Below, piece by piece: positions 8,451 through 17,337 of a stretch of DNA of 38,343 nt. Made by a program: the position numbers and the translations under genes. The notes under the pieces are model-generated. The model did not search any database and was not told the DNA's origin. It saw only the letters and a list, made by a program, of their open reading frames with translations. Location of the stretch: the NCBI RefSeq assembly GCF_000334155.1, contig NZ_ANNK01000079.1:1-38343 (forward strand), written 5' to 3'. The stretch is from Halalkalibacterium ligniniphilum. GTDB lineage: Bacteria; Bacillota; Bacilli; Bacillales; Bacillaceae_D. Position 1 is the stretch's first letter; the number at the start of each line of letters is the position of its first letter.

Positions 8451-8912
8451 ATGTCGATTTTTAACAGCCTTAATACTAGCGCCTCTGCTTTGACATCCCA
8501 ACGACTTCGGATGGATGTCATTTCTGCGAATATGGCAAACGCAGAATCAACGAGAGCTAGGTTTGTGAATGGAGAATGGCAGCCATATCGTAGAAAAATG
8601 GTCGTGATGCAGCCGAATGAAAAACAACCTTTCGCTGCACATTTACATAATGCGATGAGTCAATCGAGTCACAGCAGTGTTGGGAATGGAGTGAAAGTAT
8701 CTGCCATTGTGGAAGATCAGACCCCGTTTAAGCTTGTCTACAACCCTGAGCATCCTGATGCAAATGAAGAAGGCTATGTTCAAATGTCGAATGTTGACCC
8801 TTTGCGTGAAATGGTAGATTTAATGAGTGCAACTCGCTCGTATGAAGCGAACGTAACGACGTTAAATGCGTCAAAAAACATGCTGATGAAAGCATTGGAA
8901 ATTGGACGTTAG
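8451..8912 (+). CDS. flgC: Flagellar basal-body rod protein FlgC
   Basis: FlgC is a rod subunit that assembles with FlgB. The 153-residue sequence has the N-terminal heptad region SALTSQRLRMDVISANMANA and the family C-terminus VDLMSATRSYEANVTTLNAS. The ribosome site GGAGGAAGG lies in the end of flgB, and the ATG follows the flgB stop by five bases. Length and order match Bacillus. Confidence 0.95.
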   Translation: MSIFNSLNTSASALTSQRLRMDVISANMANAESTRARFVNGEWQPYRRKMVVMQPNEKQPFAAHLHNAMSQSSHSSVGNGVKVSAIVEDQTPFKLVYNPEHPDANEEGYVQMSNVDPLREMVDLMSATRSYEANVTTLNASKNMLMKALEIGR

Positions 8913-8924
8913 GAGGACTGAGCA

Positions 8925-9227
8925 TTGGATATACGTGTAAATCAATCACCTTTTCTTAACACGATACAACCTAACAGCCCTCGTCAGTATACACCGGCAG
9001 AGGCACAGGATACATTTAAAAAAGCCTTAAATGACGCTATTAATAATGTAAATAACCTACAAAATTTATCCTCAAACAAAACAGAACGATTAGCAAAAGG
9101 TGAAATTGATGATCTACATGATGTCATGATCACTGGTCAAAAAGCATCGATTGCCTTACAAGCAACTGTGGAGGTCCGAAATAAGGTAATTGAAGCCTAC
9201 CAAGAAATTATGCGAATGCAAGTATAA
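8925..9227 (+). CDS. fliE: Flagellar hook-basal body protein FliE
   Basis: FliE links the MS-ring to the rod and is needed early in export. The 100-residue protein has the family C-terminal region DVMITGQKASIALQATVEVR followed by NKVIEAYQEIMRMQV. The start is TTG at 8925, with AGGAGG at 8911-8916 eight bases before it and no better ATG nearby. It lies 12 bp after flgC. Confidence 0.93.
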   Translation: MDIRVNQSPFLNTIQPNSPRQYTPAEAQDTFKKALNDAINNVNNLQNLSSNKTERLAKGEIDDLHDVMITGQKASIALQATVEVRNKVIEAYQEIMRMQV

Positions 9228-9292
9228 GAGTTAAAGAATAATTAGCATAAGACAAAGATTGTTAGGTGTATGGCAGGAGGCCCCGTGAAGGT

Positions 9293-10873
9293 ATGAATGA
9301 GAAAGTGAAGCAATTTTTAGAGCGTGCAAGAGAATACTGGAAAAATCGAACAAGGACGCAAAAAGGAATCTTTTTAGGCTCGCTAGTAGGTATCGTTGCT
9401 TTAGTAGCGGTCCTTTCTTTTTTAGGAAATCGAACAAGTTTCGTGCCATTATATAGTAATTTGACTTTGCAAGAAACGGGCCAAATTAAAGAAACATTAG
9501 ATGCGAGAGGGATTGCTTCACAGGTTTCAGCAAATGGAACGTCGATCCTTGTTCCAGAAACGCAAGTAGATACATTGAAAGTAGAATTAGCTGCTGAAGG
9601 ATTGCCTCAAAGTGGAAGCATTGATTACTCCTTCTTTAAAGATCAAGTAGGCTTTGGGATGACGGATAATGAATTTTCTGTCATCGAGCGAGCTGCAATG
9701 CAAACAGAGCTAGCAAATTTGATTCGAAATGTAGAAGGTGTTAATCAAGCCAACGTTATGATTACGTTACCGGAAGAAAGCGTATGGGTTGCGGACCCTG
9801 AGCAGAGTGCAACGGCCTCTGTTGTTGTTGATCTAGCGCCTGGCTACGAGCTCCAACCAAACCAGGTTCGGGCACTCTATCATCTCGTTTCAAAGAGTGT
9901 CCCAAACCTCCCTATAGAAAATATCGTCATAACGAACCAAATGTTTGAGGATTATCCGTACGAAAATGAAAATAGTTCAAATTCAACCTTATCAGCCTAT
10001 GAACAACAACGTGAGATTAAAAGAGATATTGAACGGGATCTAACGAGAAATCTCCAGCAAATGCTCGGTACGATGATGGGAAGAGATAAAGTTCTCGTAT
10101 CTGTTACGACTGACATAGATTTCACACAAGAGAATCGTCAGGAAGAGCTCGTTGAGCCGGTCGATGAAGAAAACATGGAAGGCTTAGCTGTTAGTGTGGA
10201 AAACATAAACGAAGCCTATAGTGGTGAAGGAACTGAAGCAGGTGGCGTTGTTGGTACTGGAGATGAAATTCCGAATTACGTAGGTGCTGCTGGAACGGGT
10301 CCTTACGAATATGAATCTGCTGAAGAGCGGATTAATTATGAAGTAAACCGAATACGTCGTGACATTGTGGAAAGTCCCTATAAAATTCGCGATTTAGGGA
10401 TTCAAGTCATGGTTGAGCCCCCTGATGGTGAAGAGGAATTAGAGCAACAACGAATCGATGAGATTCAACAAATATTAAGCACGGTTGTGCGGACAAGTAT
10501 ATCGGGAGTTTATGCCGATGAACTAACAGATGAAGAGCTAAACCAAAAGATCTTTGTTTCTTCACAACCATTTAATGGAAAGGTCGAAGTTGACCAAGAA
10601 GTTCAAACGGCGATTCCAATGTGGATGTATATTGTCGGTGGTGCACTTCTTGCTATCATTGCCGTTTTACTCTTCCTATTACTTAGAAAACGGAAGCAAA
10701 CAACAGAAGATATCGCTTTAGAAGAAACAGAAGAAGCGCAAGAAGAAGTGCCGGAATTACCAGAGGAAGATATGAGCATTTCTGCGACAAAACGCAGACA
10801 GCTTGAAAAAATGGCTCAAGAAAAGCCAGAAGAATTTTCAAAACTACTTCGAACATGGTTATCTGAGGACTAG
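9293..10873 (+). CDS. fliF: Flagellar MS-ring protein FliF
   Basis: FliF forms the membrane MS-ring on which the flagellum is built. The 526-residue protein has a first transmembrane helix at about residues 23-45, two ring-building domains (the first with LAAEGLPQSGSIDYSFF) and a second helix near residue 445 (IPMWMYIVGGALLAIIAVLL). The C-terminal cytoplasmic tail, KRRQLEKMAQEKPEEF, contacts FliG. ATG 9293 is preferred over an upstream in-frame GTG (9266), because AGGAGG at 9275-9280 precedes it, although the spacing of 12 bases is long. It has the usual FliF length. Confidence 0.95.
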   Translation: MNEKVKQFLERAREYWKNRTRTQKGIFLGSLVGIVALVAVLSFLGNRTSFVPLYSNLTLQETGQIKETLDARGIASQVSANGTSILVPETQVDTLKVELAAEGLPQSGSIDYSFFKDQVGFGMTDNEFSVIERAAMQTELANLIRNVEGVNQANVMITLPEESVWVADPEQSATASVVVDLAPGYELQPNQVRALYHLVSKSVPNLPIENIVITNQMFEDYPYENENSSNSTLSAYEQQREIKRDIERDLTRNLQQMLGTMMGRDKVLVSVTTDIDFTQENRQEELVEPVDEENMEGLAVSVENINEAYSGEGTEAGGVVGTGDEIPNYVGAAGTGPYEYESAEERINYEVNRIRRDIVESPYKIRDLGIQVMVEPPDGEEELEQQRIDEIQQILSTVVRTSISGVYADELTDEELNQKIFVSSQPFNGKVEVDQEVQTAIPMWMYIVGGALLAIIAVLLFLLLRKRKQTTEDIALEETEEAQEEVPELPEEDMSISATKRRQLEKMAQEKPEEFSKLLRTWLSED

Positions 10874-10884
10874 GAGGGTCAGGT

Positions 10885-11898
10885 GTGGCAATGGCGAGTA
10901 AAGAGTTAACAGGGAGACAGAAAGCAGCGATCCTCCTTATTTCCCTCGGGCCGGATGTCTCTGCACAGGTGTATAAGCATTTAAGCGAAGAAGAAATTGA
11001 ACAATTGACTTTAGAGATTGCGAGTGTTAGGAAAGTAGAGAGTCATTTAAAGGAAGAGGTTTTAGAACAATTTCATTCACTTGTGCTGGCCCAAGATTAT
11101 ATATCTCAAGGTGGGATTGGCTACGCAAAAAGTGTTCTTGAAAAAGCACTAGGCGAAGGAGAGGCGATGGATATTATTAATCGTCTCACTTCGACTTTAC
11201 AAGTACGTCCATTTGATTTTGCAAGAAAATCCGATCCATCACAAATTCTAAATTTTATTCAAAATGAACATCCGCAAACCATTGCTCTTATTCTTTCTTA
11301 TTTAGAATCGGTGCAAGCAGGACAAATACTTTCTGAACTACCACAAGAAGTTCAAGCGGATGTTGCAAAAAGGATTGCCTTAATGGATAGTACGTCTCCA
11401 GAGATTGTAAATGAAGTGGAAATGATTTTGGAACAGAAGCTCTCGGCGACGGCAACGCATGATTATACGGATGCTGGCGGAATTGAAGCAGTAGTAGAAG
11501 TACTCAATAGTGTTGACCGCAGTACAGAGAGAACGATTTTAGATGCTTTAGAAATTCAAGATCCTGAGCTTGCAGAAGAGATTAAGAAGCGAATGTTTGT
11601 CTTTGAAGATATTGTTACCTTGGATAATCGCTCAATACAGCGAGTGATCCGCGATGTTGAAAATGAAGATCTACAACTTGCCCTTAAGGTTGCTAGTGAA
11701 GAAGTAAAAGAGATTGTCTTTAGTAATATGTCACAACGGATGGCAGAAACGTTTAAAGAGGAAATGGAATTCATGGGGCCTGTTCGGCTTCGCGATGTTG
11801 AGGAGGCGCAGACAAGAATTGTTGCCACGATTCGTCGCTTAGAAGAGGCGGGTGAAATCGTCATCGCTCGTGGCGGAGGGGATGATATTATTGTCTAA
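10885..11898 (+). CDS. fliG: Flagellar motor switch protein FliG
   Basis: FliG is the C-ring protein that contacts the stator and generates torque. The 337-residue protein starts ELTGRQKAAILLISLGPDVS. It carries the conserved EHPQTIALILSYL motif near residue 130 and ends with the charged torque domain (MFVFEDIVTLDNRSIQRVIR, then GPVRLRDVEEAQ). GTG 10885 fits AGGAGGG at 10872-10878 best; ATG 10891, two codons later, is a possible alternative. It starts 11 bp after fliF, and fliH starts inside its end. Confidence 0.96.
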   Translation: MAMASKELTGRQKAAILLISLGPDVSAQVYKHLSEEEIEQLTLEIASVRKVESHLKEEVLEQFHSLVLAQDYISQGGIGYAKSVLEKALGEGEAMDIINRLTSTLQVRPFDFARKSDPSQILNFIQNEHPQTIALILSYLESVQAGQILSELPQEVQADVAKRIALMDSTSPEIVNEVEMILEQKLSATATHDYTDAGGIEAVVEVLNSVDRSTERTILDALEIQDPELAEEIKKRMFVFEDIVTLDNRSIQRVIRDVENEDLQLALKVASEEVKEIVFSNMSQRMAETFKEEMEFMGPVRLRDVEEAQTRIVATIRRLEEAGEIVIARGGGDDIIV

Positions 11899-12703
11899 AA
11901 TCATTAAGACATCATACCTTAGCGAAACGAAAACAGAGTCGAAAGTCATCGAATTACGAACCATTTTACTCGAACGAGATTTTTCTCTTGAAATAGAGAA
12001 AGACGAGCTGGAAGAGCCAGTCTATGATCTTCCTAGCCAAGAGGAAGTAGCCGAAGCGATCAACAAACAGCTTGCTGAAGCAAAAGAGAAGGCAAAAGCG
12101 ATTGTGACAGAGGCCGAGCAACAAAAGGAATTCATTGAAAAAGAGATGAAAGCACGACAAGAACGTGCACAGCAAGAAATTGAGAACGCCCGTAAAGCAG
12201 CAGAAGAGCAAGGCTATCAGGCTGGCTTCTCTGAAGGTCAAATAGCAGGAGAAGCAAGCTACAGTGAACAAATTTCTGAAGCGAAAATTCTCGTTGATCT
12301 AGCCAAAAAAGACTATCTTGAAACAATCGAAGAGGCGGAACCAGTCATTATAGAACTTGCTGCTGCTCTTTGTCAGCGGATTATTGAAACGAAACTACTG
12401 GAAGACGAGCAATTGTGGGATCGACTCGTTAAACAAGTCATTCAGGAAGTTCGCGAGCATGATCAAGTAAATGTGTTTGTCCATCCAAAATGGTACGAAC
12501 GAACGTTGCAACAAAAAATTGAGCTGAGTGGTATTATCGGCCATCAAGAGATGCTCTATGTCTATCCTGATGCAACACTTCCGGAAAATGGCTGCACGGT
12601 TGAAACAAAGTTTGGAAGAATTGATGCGTCACTTGATAGTCAGCTTTCAGAATTAAAGCAGCAGCTACTGGAAAAATTGAAGGAGGGTAACGATGAACGT
12701 TAA
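11891..12703 (+). CDS. fliH: Flagellar export ATPase regulator FliH
   Basis: FliH binds and restrains the export ATPase FliI and links it to the C-ring. The 270-residue product has an acidic segment and then a long alanine- and glutamate-rich coiled coil (about residues 50-140) with the GYQAGFSEGQIAGEASY motif. The C-terminal domain resembles the V/F-type ATPase E/delta stalk. The TTG at 11891, overlapping the fliG stop by eight bases, follows GGAGGGG at 11875-11881. A longer frame from GTG 11852 lies wholly within fliG and lacks a suitable ribosome site. The end overlaps fliI by 11 bp. Confidence 0.88.
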   Translation: MSKIIKTSYLSETKTESKVIELRTILLERDFSLEIEKDELEEPVYDLPSQEEVAEAINKQLAEAKEKAKAIVTEAEQQKEFIEKEMKARQERAQQEIENARKAAEEQGYQAGFSEGQIAGEASYSEQISEAKILVDLAKKDYLETIEEAEPVIIELAAALCQRIIETKLLEDEQLWDRLVKQVIQEVREHDQVNVFVHPKWYERTLQQKIELSGIIGHQEMLYVYPDATLPENGCTVETKFGRIDASLDSQLSELKQQLLEKLKEGNDER

Positions 12704-14006
12704 GTCGTTAGTCAATATCGTACCTACCCTCTCTCCTTACAAGAAGTATGGAAAAGTGACACAAGTCGTCGGTCTTACAATTGAATCGAAAGGTCCTCAA
12801 GCCTCTATTGGTGATCTTTGCTATATCATTACGGGAAAACACGGACAAACGAAAGTGAGAGCTGAAGTTGTCGGATTTCGGGACGAGCATGTTTTATTAA
12901 TGCCATTGAATGGGACGACTGACATTTCGCCTGGAAGTCTTGTTGAGGGGACTGGTCGACCGTTAGAAATTAAAGTTGGCTCAAATTTAATCGGTCAAGT
13001 CATTGATGGGTGTGGTCAGCCTCTCAGTGGTGAGAAGCTACCGAAAGGCTTAACACCGTTTCAGACAGAGAACGATCCACCGAATCCTTTAGAACGACCA
13101 AGAATCACAGAAATGATGAGTTTGGGTGTTCGTGCAATTGATAGCCTATTTACTGTGGGAAAAGGTCAAAGGATTGGAATTTTTGCTGGAAGTGGTGTTG
13201 GAAAAAGTACGCTTTTGTCGATGCTGGCGAGAAACTCGGCAGCAGATGTAAATGTATTGGCTTTAATAGGAGAGCGGGGGCGGGAAGTTAAAGATTTTAT
13301 TGAGAGAGACTTAGGTGAAGACGGCTTACGTCGCTCGATTGTTGTTGTTGCCACTTCTGACCAGCCTGCATTGATGCGGATAAAGGGAGCCATGACGGCA
13401 ACGGCAATCGCTGAGTATTTTCGCAATCAAGGCTTTAATGTGAATTTGATGATGGATTCTGTAACTCGTTTTGCGATGGCACAGCGAGAGATAGGTTTAG
13501 CAGTGGGGGAACCGCCAACCACAAAAGGATACACACCTTCTGTTTTTGCTATGTTACCGAAACTATTAGAACGTTCAGGAACAAATCGAACAGGAAGCAT
13601 TACGGCTTTCTACACAGTACTTGTCGATGGAGACGACTTAAATGAACCGATTTCTGACGCTGTAAGAGGAATATTAGATGGACATTTGGTCTTGGACCGA
13701 AAGCTCGCAAATAAAGGACAATTCCCCGCTATTAATGTGTTAAAAAGTATTAGCCGTGTAATGAATGACATTGTCGACCCACGACATCGTGCTGCTGCTG
13801 ACAGGTTGAGGTCCTTATTATCTACGTACTATGATGCAGAGGATTTGATTAATATAGGGGCCTACAAGCGAGGCTCATCAAAAGAGATTGATGAAGCAAT
13901 TCTTCGTTATCCTGAAATCATTGATTTTATCAAGCAACAAACGGATGAACAAACGAACGCAGAGGAAGCGATTGCTCAACTGATGAACATCTTTGGGGAA
14001 GGGTGA
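12693..14006 (+). CDS. fliI: Flagellum-specific export ATPase FliI
   Basis: FliI is the ATPase of the flagellar type III export system, related to the F1 beta subunit. The 437-residue protein has Walker A GSGVGKST at about residues 166-173, ALIGERGREVKDFIE, Walker B NLMMDSVTRFAMAQREI, and GEPPTTKGYTPSVFAMLPKL. The start ATG overlaps fliH by 11 bp and follows AAGGAGGG at 12679-12686, an arrangement that suggests coupled translation. Length is typical. Confidence 0.97.
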   Translation: MNVKSLVNIVPTLSPYKKYGKVTQVVGLTIESKGPQASIGDLCYIITGKHGQTKVRAEVVGFRDEHVLLMPLNGTTDISPGSLVEGTGRPLEIKVGSNLIGQVIDGCGQPLSGEKLPKGLTPFQTENDPPNPLERPRITEMMSLGVRAIDSLFTVGKGQRIGIFAGSGVGKSTLLSMLARNSAADVNVLALIGERGREVKDFIERDLGEDGLRRSIVVVATSDQPALMRIKGAMTATAIAEYFRNQGFNVNLMMDSVTRFAMAQREIGLAVGEPPTTKGYTPSVFAMLPKLLERSGTNRTGSITAFYTVLVDGDDLNEPISDAVRGILDGHLVLDRKLANKGQFPAINVLKSISRVMNDIVDPRHRAAADRLRSLLSTYYDAEDLINIGAYKRGSSKEIDEAILRYPEIIDFIKQQTDEQTNAEEAIAQLMNIFGEG

Positions 14007-14013
14007 ATAAAAG

Positions 14014-14451
14014 TTGTCGTTTGAATTTACGTTGCAAAAAGTACTGGAGCTAAAAGAACGTCAAAAAATGGAACTAGAAGCTCAATATACAGAAGCAACG
14101 AAAATCTTTGAGGATGTGGCAACGAGGCTTTACAATCTATTAAAACAAAAAGAAGAGTACGAAGCCCAAGCACGTACGAAGATTAGCCAAGGAACCTCCA
14201 TTTTTGAATTGCAGCAAAGTGAAACTTCTTTATTACGATTTCAACGTGAGATTGAGAAGCAGCAGCGAACAACACATCTTGCAAGGGAGCGAATGAAGCG
14301 GAAGGAGCTTGACTTGCAAGAAATGACCATTGAAATGAAAAAGTATGAAAAAATGAAAGAACGAAAATATGAAGAATATCTCTTGGAAGAAAAACGAATG
14401 GACCAGCAAGTCATGGATGAGCTGTCGATTCAATTATTTGTGAAACGTTGA
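14014..14451 (+). CDS. fliJ: Flagellar export chaperone FliJ
   Basis: FliJ is a coiled-coil component of the export apparatus that sits at the FliI ring. The 145-residue protein is almost wholly alpha-helical and charged, beginning FEFTLQKVLELKERQKMELE, which is characteristic. The likely start is TTG 14014, seven bases after the fliI stop, with GGGGAAGGGTG just upstream. Sequence conservation in this family is low, so length, coiled coil and position carry much of the identification. Confidence 0.88.
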   Translation: MSFEFTLQKVLELKERQKMELEAQYTEATKIFEDVATRLYNLLKQKEEYEAQARTKISQGTSIFELQQSETSLLRFQREIEKQQRTTHLARERMKRKELDLQEMTIEMKKYEKMKERKYEEYLLEEKRMDQQVMDELSIQLFVKR

Positions 14452-14466
14452 AATTAGGTGAACCTT

Positions 14467-15036
14467 ATGAGTGAAAACGAGAAAAGATATAGTAAGTTTC
14501 AATGGTTTTTCCTCGTTATCTTCATTCCAACGGTCTTTGCAGCAATCTTATTTGCTGTGATTATGTCAATTTTAGGTTTTAATGTCGTCGATCGTGCAAA
14601 AGAGATTGGAACGAACATTCCGTTCGTCTCAAGCTATTTTTCTGAGGAAGAAGAGGAAGAAGCAGTCGAAGAGGTGAACATCGAAGAATACGAGCAAACA
14701 ATTTATGAGCAGCAGGCAGAGATCGAACGGCTTCAACAAGAGGTGACAGACAGGGATGAAGAAATTGCGACGATTCGAGCAGAACGAGATCAGCTTGAAC
14801 AACGCTTAGAAATTGAGCAAGAACTTGCGAATCAATCTGAGCAAGAGCTAAAAAGTCTGGCACAAACCTATGAAGCAATGTCTGGGAAAAACGCAGCGAG
14901 TATTTTTGATCAAATGGATATTGATGAAGCGCTCCTTCACATGTCGCAATTGTCAACAGATGCTAGAGCTGATATTTTGTCGAAAATGGATCCAGAAAAA
15001 GCAGCCCAAATCTTAACAAGACTGGCTAGTCAATAA
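14467..15036 (+). CDS. ylxF: YlxF/MotE-like protein with MgtE N-terminal-type domain
   Basis: The 189-residue protein has one transmembrane helix at about residues 13-40 and a glutamate-rich coiled coil (about 60-135). Its C-terminal domain (SGKNAASIFDQMDIDEALL, then ILSKMDPEKAAQILTRL) is of the MgtE-N type found in MotE. MotE-like proteins in other bacteria chaperone the stator protein MotC; whether this one acts similarly is inference. The gene occupies the B. subtilis ylxF position between fliJ and fliK. ATG 14467 is chosen over GTG 14458 because TTAGGTGA at 14454-14461 would overlap the latter. Confidence 0.8.
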   Translation: MSENEKRYSKFQWFFLVIFIPTVFAAILFAVIMSILGFNVVDRAKEIGTNIPFVSSYFSEEEEEEAVEEVNIEEYEQTIYEQQAEIERLQQEVTDRDEEIATIRAERDQLEQRLEIEQELANQSEQELKSLAQTYEAMSGKNAASIFDQMDIDEALLHMSQLSTDARADILSKMDPEKAAQILTRLASQ

Positions 15037-15067
15037 TCGAAGTGACTAGAAAGGAGGTGAAAAAGAG

Positions 15068-16318
15068 ATGATACCAGCTATGATGTTCCTACAAAATGCA
15101 GGCTCAAAAGCATTAATGACTACACCAGCAAGTAAAGCGCAACTGGCTGAACAGGCACAATCTAATACGGAATTTACTCATTTGCTTGGTGAATTATTAT
15201 CCTCTGAAGAAGGACTTCAATTTCAAGGTCTACCTCTCAATGGCCTTCCTATGTTACTAACAAATGAAGTCGAAACCGAAGAAGGATTACAAGCTTTTTA
15301 TGACTTATTAAACGAATGGGCTTATACTTCCGGTGATGTTCTTGCAAACGATACGGTAAAGGAAATGCTCGCACAGCTTCCGATCGAATGGCAATTAAAC
15401 ATTGAAGCAATGCTCCAGCAAAAAGAGCCTTTTACTTCAGAACAATTTCAGCAAGTAGGGATGGAGGAAGGTGTCCTTGCAGCCTTCTTTGTTCTCCTTC
15501 AAAGACAAAATCAACAAACATTCATACAAGGAGGAGCCTTCCAAGAAGTACAGCAGGAGATGATAAAACAATTGGAAAAAACCTTTCCGTTTTTACGTGG
15601 TCAAAGCGAACAGTCATTCGAAAAGTTGGCAAAGCATTGGATGGAGCAGGTGAAAGAGCTGTCTGAGAAAGCGCCTAGTTTGAAGTCAGATGTTGCAAGT
15701 TTTTTAGAAGCCATCCGTGGTGCAACTGGACGAGAGGAAGCTAAAACAGGATTTCCATTCCGTTTTATCCCACTAGAAACGGATGGGCGGCCTCAGCAAG
15801 GTCTGCAGCTTACACAAAATGGCCAAGAGCTTGGACAGGCGTTAAGTCGAACACAGCAGCAAGTCATTCATCTTGGAGAGCAGCAACCGAAAGAGGTGCA
15901 GCAGCAACAGTTTCTAAGACAATTTCAACAAATTCTCCAACGAGGAACGTTCACTCAGCTTCAAAATGGTGCGAGTCAATTAACGGTAAAGCTCTATCCT
16001 GAACATTTAGGGCGTCTCGACATTTTGTTAACAAAAGTGGGAGGAGCGATTGTTGCTAAAATTATGACCTCTACACAAATGTCGAAAGAGCTACTTGAAT
16101 CCCAGCTTCATCAATTACGACATGCCTTCACGCAACAGCAGCTAAACGTCGACCGAGTTGAAGTAACACAGCAGCAACAATGGCTTCAACAGCAAGGAAA
16201 AGAGCAACAGCAACAACAGCAGCGTGAGCAACGACGCCATGATCAGCAACAGGAGCAGGAAGAACGAGCAACGTTTCGAGAATTTCTTGAAGAATTGACC
16301 TTTGATGAACAGGTCTAG
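15068..16318 (+). CDS. fliK: Flagellar hook-length control protein FliK
   Basis: FliK is secreted and measures hook length, then switches export specificity through FlhB. The 416-residue protein has a poorly conserved N-terminal half and a C-terminal Flg_hook domain, with SQLTVKLYPEHLGRLDILL near residues 305-325 and LESQLHQLRHAFTQQQLNV after it. The tail after residue 360 is extremely glutamine-rich, including a run of six Q. The start has a very strong ribosome site, AAGGAGGTGA (15051-15060), consistent with a need for the protein during hook growth. It lies between ylxF and flgD as in B. subtilis. Confidence 0.92.
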   Translation: MIPAMMFLQNAGSKALMTTPASKAQLAEQAQSNTEFTHLLGELLSSEEGLQFQGLPLNGLPMLLTNEVETEEGLQAFYDLLNEWAYTSGDVLANDTVKEMLAQLPIEWQLNIEAMLQQKEPFTSEQFQQVGMEEGVLAAFFVLLQRQNQQTFIQGGAFQEVQQEMIKQLEKTFPFLRGQSEQSFEKLAKHWMEQVKELSEKAPSLKSDVASFLEAIRGATGREEAKTGFPFRFIPLETDGRPQQGLQLTQNGQELGQALSRTQQQVIHLGEQQPKEVQQQQFLRQFQQILQRGTFTQLQNGASQLTVKLYPEHLGRLDILLTKVGGAIVAKIMTSTQMSKELLESQLHQLRHAFTQQQLNVDRVEVTQQQQWLQQQGKEQQQQQQREQRRHDQQQEQEERATFREFLEELTFDEQV

Positions 16319-16328
16319 GAGTGATTAG

Positions 16329-16856
16329 ATGTCAACCAACGGAATTAGTGAGTCATATTTTTATGAAAATAGACCCGCTCAAGAAAGGCAAACAGGCCAA
16401 AATGTTTTAGGGAAAGATGATTTTCTGCGTTTGCTATTGGCACAGCTTTCTAATCAGGATCCGTTGAATCCAATGGAGGATAGGGAATTCATTGCTCAAA
16501 TGGCGCAGTTTTCGTCCTTAGAGCAAATGACAAATATGAGTAGTTCGATGCAAAGATTTGTCGATATGCAAATGAGCCAAACGCTTGTCCAGCATAGTGA
16601 ACTCATTGGCAAAGAAGTAAAGTGGATGCGTTATGTTGATGTGGACGAATATCGGCAACATGTAGAGTATGCAGATAACCTTGTTACTTCCGTAAGGCGG
16701 GAAGGGAATGGGACCATTCGTCTCCAGCTAGATGATGGTCGTTGGATTAGCAGTGAACAGCTAGTTCAAGTAAGCAAAGCAGCCGATAAGAATGAAGAAA
16801 ATAAAGGTGGACAAGAAGGAGCTGAGACAGGAGCTGTTTCTGAAGGAAAGGAGTAA
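16329..16856 (+). CDS. flgD: Flagellar hook capping protein FlgD
   Basis: FlgD caps the growing hook and guides hook subunit assembly. The 175-residue protein has the family signature LGKDDFLRLLLAQLSNQDPL followed by DREFIAQMAQFSSLEQMTN. The C-terminus is low-complexity and rich in E, G and K. Like B. subtilis FlgD (ylxG), it is shorter than enterobacterial FlgD and appears to lack the large C-terminal domains. The start ATG follows AGGAGTGAT by a few bases and lies 10 bp after fliK. Confidence 0.93.
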   Translation: MSTNGISESYFYENRPAQERQTGQNVLGKDDFLRLLLAQLSNQDPLNPMEDREFIAQMAQFSSLEQMTNMSSSMQRFVDMQMSQTLVQHSELIGKEVKWMRYVDVDEYRQHVEYADNLVTSVRREGNGTIRLQLDDGRWISSEQLVQVSKAADKNEENKGGQEGAETGAVSEGKE

Positions 16857-16862
16857 TGACGA

Positions 16863-17255
16863 TTGGACCCACGAATTGGTTCAACCTCCATCCATTCGCT
16901 TCAACAGCTTCATGCGTTAAAGAAGCGACCGCAGATTAGAGAAAAACAGATAGAAACTTTTTCCAATCTATTGCAGGCAGAGCTTGCAAAGCCTGAAAAA
17001 TTGAAACTAAGCAAGCATGCTGAACAGCGAATGGAAGCAAGAGGTATCACCATGACAGAGGCAACTTGGATGCGGATTTCAAAGAAAGTCGCGGAAGCGA
17101 AGGACAAAGGGCTCCAAGAAACTCTCGTGCTAACAAATGAAGCAGCACTCGTTGTAAGTGCAAGAAATCAAACGGTCATAACCGCATTAGATCGACAGGA
17201 AGCAAAGGACCAAATTTTCACGAACATCAATGGTACGATTATCATTGACGAATAA
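16863..17255 (+). CDS. TIGR02530-type flagellar operon protein
   Basis: This 130-residue protein matches, from memory, the Firmicutes/spirochaete family TIGR02530 of small flagellar operon proteins. Visible hallmarks are LKLSKHAEQRMEARGI, a helical middle, LVLTNEAALVVSARNQTVIT and the end FTNINGTIIID. Its role is not established; the position between hook cap (flgD) and hook (flgE) genes suggests a hook-assembly function. The start is TTG 16863, six bases after the flgD stop. It is not part of the B. subtilis fla/che operon as I recall it. The 82 bp up to flgE hold no gene. Confidence 0.85.
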   Translation: MDPRIGSTSIHSLQQLHALKKRPQIREKQIETFSNLLQAELAKPEKLKLSKHAEQRMEARGITMTEATWMRISKKVAEAKDKGLQETLVLTNEAALVVSARNQTVITALDRQEAKDQIFTNINGTIIIDE

Positions 17256-17337
17256 AAGAGAAGTACGGCTGGACCGAAAGGAAGCCGAGGCTGTGGAATG
17301 ATAGAAGCAGCCGCCGAAAAAAAGGAGGAACTAAACG

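Noticed and set aside
11852-11890. FliH start at GTG 11852
   Set aside because: The extension lies entirely within fliG in another frame with no suitable site; TTG 11891 is well placed after GGAGGGG.
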